In this document: piece after piece, positions 5,915-7,124 of the stretch | Position numbering within the stretch: the stretch's first letter is position 1 | Layout of the letters: every line of letters begins with the position of its first letter | Assembly: GCA_025924845.1 (NCBI GenBank) | Contig: JAICHN010000270.1 | Coordinates: forward strand, 1 to 7,124 | Length of the DNA: 7,124 nt | Source of the DNA: Chloroflexota bacterium | GTDB lineage: Bacteria > Chloroflexota > UBA5177 > JANWHV01 | Direction: 5' to 3' | The notes under the pieces: generated by a model | Databases searched by the model: none | The model's input: the letters and a program-made list of their open reading frames with translations, nothing else | Told to the model about the DNA's origin: nothing | Made by a program: the position numbers and the translations under genes

Positions 5915-6720
5915 CAGCGGTTCGACCTTTCGCTCATCGGTTGCTGGGGATGGGAACGGATCCACGCCACCCCTTCGGCCAGGGCGCGCTGGAGCAGCGA
6001 TACATCCATCGAGTAGCAAATGACCCGGAAGCCCCGGTCGATCCACGACTGCCCACTGACCGTATCGCCGACCAGGATGCCCACCGGGATACCGGCGGCA
6101 TTACAGGCGGTCATCACCGTCGTGACCGCCTCCGTGAAGCGTGGGTGATCGAATTGCCCCGGGATACCAAGCGAAAGCGAGAGGTCGTAGTGACCGATCC
6201 AGATGATATCGACCCCAGGCACGTCGGCAATCTCCCCAACCTGACGCACGCCGTCTTCCGTCTCGATCATCAGGATCACCGTATTCTCGCGGTTTGCCGT
6301 GTCCATCTTCGCGGCCAGATCGCCCACGCGATAGTCATCATGGGCCAGCCCGAAGCCGGCGCCGCGGCTCCCGCGCGGCGGATAGTTGCAGCATTGCACA
6401 ATCGCTTCAGCCTGCTCGCGACTCGCCACCTTGGGCACCATCACGCCCCGCGCCCCCACATCCAGTACGCGGGCCAGGAAATGGTAATCGTCGGCCGGGA
6501 CACGCACGATCGAGGTAAAGCCGGCCGCGCGCGACCAGCTCACCACACTACGAATCTGATCAAGCTCGAAGCCGGAGTGCTCCATGTCGAACACTACAAA
6601 ATCAACATCGGTCGACTCAAGAAGCCGGCCGATGCCAGGCGTATTGAATTCGAACACCATCGTGCCGGCGGCGCGCCGTCCCGCCGCCAATACACGCTTG
6701 AGCCGGCTTTCGCGCTGCAT
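5914..6720 (-). CDS. HpcH/HpaI family aldolase (class II pyruvate-type)
   Basis: This 268-residue protein is a metal-dependent class II aldolase of the HpcH/HpaI family. Members cleave 2-keto-3-deoxy sugar acids, 4-hydroxy-2-oxo acids and similar compounds to pyruvate (or a substituted pyruvate) plus an aldehyde. Key residues align with those of E. coli HpcH: His48 in DMEHSGFE (45-52), Arg73 in RVP (73-75), YPPRGSRGAG (113-122), the metal ligand Glu153 in MIETEDG (151-157) and Asp179 in GHYDLSLSLG (176-185). The last motif has His-Tyr where typical members have Pro-Ala or Pro-Asn. The SD AGAAGGGG (6735-6728, minus strand) precedes the ATG by about 7 nt and supports this start. The upstream gene ends 15 nt before, and the next gene overlaps by 1 nt, so the four-gene operon is tight. 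Substrate specificity cannot be set from the sequence. Confidence 0.9.
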   Translation of the reverse strand: MQRESRLKRVLAAGRRAAGTMVFEFNTPGIGRLLESTDVDFVVFDMEHSGFELDQIRSVVSWSRAAGFTSIVRVPADDYHFLARVLDVGARGVMVPKVASREQAEAIVQCCNYPPRGSRGAGFGLAHDDYRVGDLAAKMDTANRENTVILMIETEDGVRQVGEIADVPGVDIIWIGHYDLSLSLGIPGQFDHPRFTEAVTTVMTACNAAGIPVGILVGDTVSGQSWIDRGFRVICYSMDVSLLQRALAEGVAWIRSHPQQPMSERSNR

Positions 6721-6735
6721 CAGGGTACCCCTTCT

Positions 6736-7124
6736 TCAGGCTTTCAAGGCATAGAGCGGGCGGCCGGAGTGAGCGGCAACCGCCGTGAAGGTGAGGATAC
6801 CACCGTCGCTCGAGCAGGGAATCTCCAGGCCGCGGCTGCCCGGATGGGCGCCTTCCGCCACCAAGGTCAGAGCGCGAGGAAGGTCGGGGACGGGAATCCG
6901 GATGCGGCCCGCGCCACGGACCCGGATGTGCAGCAGGGCTCCGCCGGGGACGGAGCGCGCCCCGCTTACCGGCGCCCAGGCCACGTCGAGGTCCTGCCCT
7001 TCGGCGAAAACCGTCCGGCGACCATCGATGCTGATCTGGTTGGCGCCGTTGCCCGCGAAGGCGATGAGAGTGCCTTGCCCGTCCAGGCGGAATGCCATGG
7101 CGCCCACGCCTTCGTAGTCGACAC
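6736..7124 (-). CDS. Unrecognised beta-rich protein, 3' end (partial at the right edge)
   Basis: An open frame runs from the right edge to TGA at 6738-6736, giving 128 visible residues beginning VDYEGVGAM. I do not recognise the family. The visible part alternates short hydrophobic strands and turns rich in Gly, Asp and Pro (GTLIAFAGNGANQISIDG, LLHIRVRGAGRIRIPVP, GGILTFTAV), as in a C-terminal beta-sandwich or jelly-roll domain of an enzyme, perhaps a carbohydrate-active one. It ends 15 nt before the aldolase ATG on the same strand, so it is probably the upstream gene of that operon. Internal starts (GTG at 7107, ATG at 7098) have only weak SD-like bases upstream, so I treat it as a truncated larger gene. 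No transmembrane segment is seen. Confidence 0.6.
   Translation of the reverse strand, partial: VDYEGVGAMAFRLDGQGTLIAFAGNGANQISIDGRRTVFAEGQDLDVAWAPVSGARSVPGGALLHIRVRGAGRIRIPVPDLPRALTLVAEGAHPGSRGLEIPCSSDGGILTFTAVAAHSGRPLYALKA

Noticed and set aside
5915..6046. A 44-residue N-terminal extension of the hydroxyacid dehydrogenase
   Set aside because: It lies entirely within the aldolase gene in another frame, is low in family likeness, and the TGATG overlap gives a better start at 5914.

Overview
The window is high-GC bacterial chromosomal DNA with compact genes, strong Shine-Dalgarno (SD) sequences and short intergenic gaps. Nothing in it fixes the taxon. The gene content (DinB-like, DUF1330, PEBP, glutathione-independent formaldehyde dehydrogenase, HpcH/HpaI aldolase) would fit a soil or environmental heterotroph such as a Chloroflexota or actinobacterial lineage, but that is inference. 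There are no rRNA or tRNA genes, CRISPR arrays, insertion sequences or phage genes that I can see.

Layout, left to right. (1) Positions 1-112, minus strand: the first codons of a DinB-like gene running off the left edge. It has a good SD but an in-frame amber stop at codon 15, so it looks like a broken gene. (2) Positions 113-373: no gene, but two adjacent perfect hairpins. (3) Positions 374-661, minus: a DUF1330 protein. (4) Positions 866-1420, minus: an exported PEBP (YbhB/YbcL-type) protein. (5) Positions 1421-1647: a divergent intergenic region with an inverted-repeat pair and a perfect TATAAT. (6) Positions 1648-2778, plus: a xylose-isomerase-like TIM-barrel protein, followed at 2862-4055 by a glutathione-independent formaldehyde dehydrogenase (fdhA type); the two probably share a transcript. 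(7) Positions 4065-4105: a perfect 15-bp inverted repeat between convergent genes, a probable bidirectional terminator. (8) Positions 7124 to 4112, minus: a tight four-gene operon read right to left. It holds the 3' end of an unrecognised beta-rich protein, an HpcH/HpaI-type class II aldolase, a D-2-hydroxyacid dehydrogenase and a stand-alone J-domain protein. The aldolase and dehydrogenase join by a 1-nt TGATG overlap, and the dehydrogenase stop and J-protein start abut as TAGATG.

How the genes may work together. The aldolase and the 2-hydroxyacid dehydrogenase are a plausible catabolic pair: the aldolase would cleave a 2-keto-3-deoxy sugar acid or related 2-oxo acid to pyruvate or a similar product plus an aldehyde, and the dehydrogenase would interconvert a 2-oxo acid and a 2-hydroxyacid. 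The plus-strand pair may act on a sugar or polyol and oxidise an aldehyde or formaldehyde. These pathway roles are inferred from family and neighbourhood only; substrates cannot be read from the sequence. The least expected items are the amber-interrupted DinB-like gene and the J-domain protein translationally attached to a metabolic operon.
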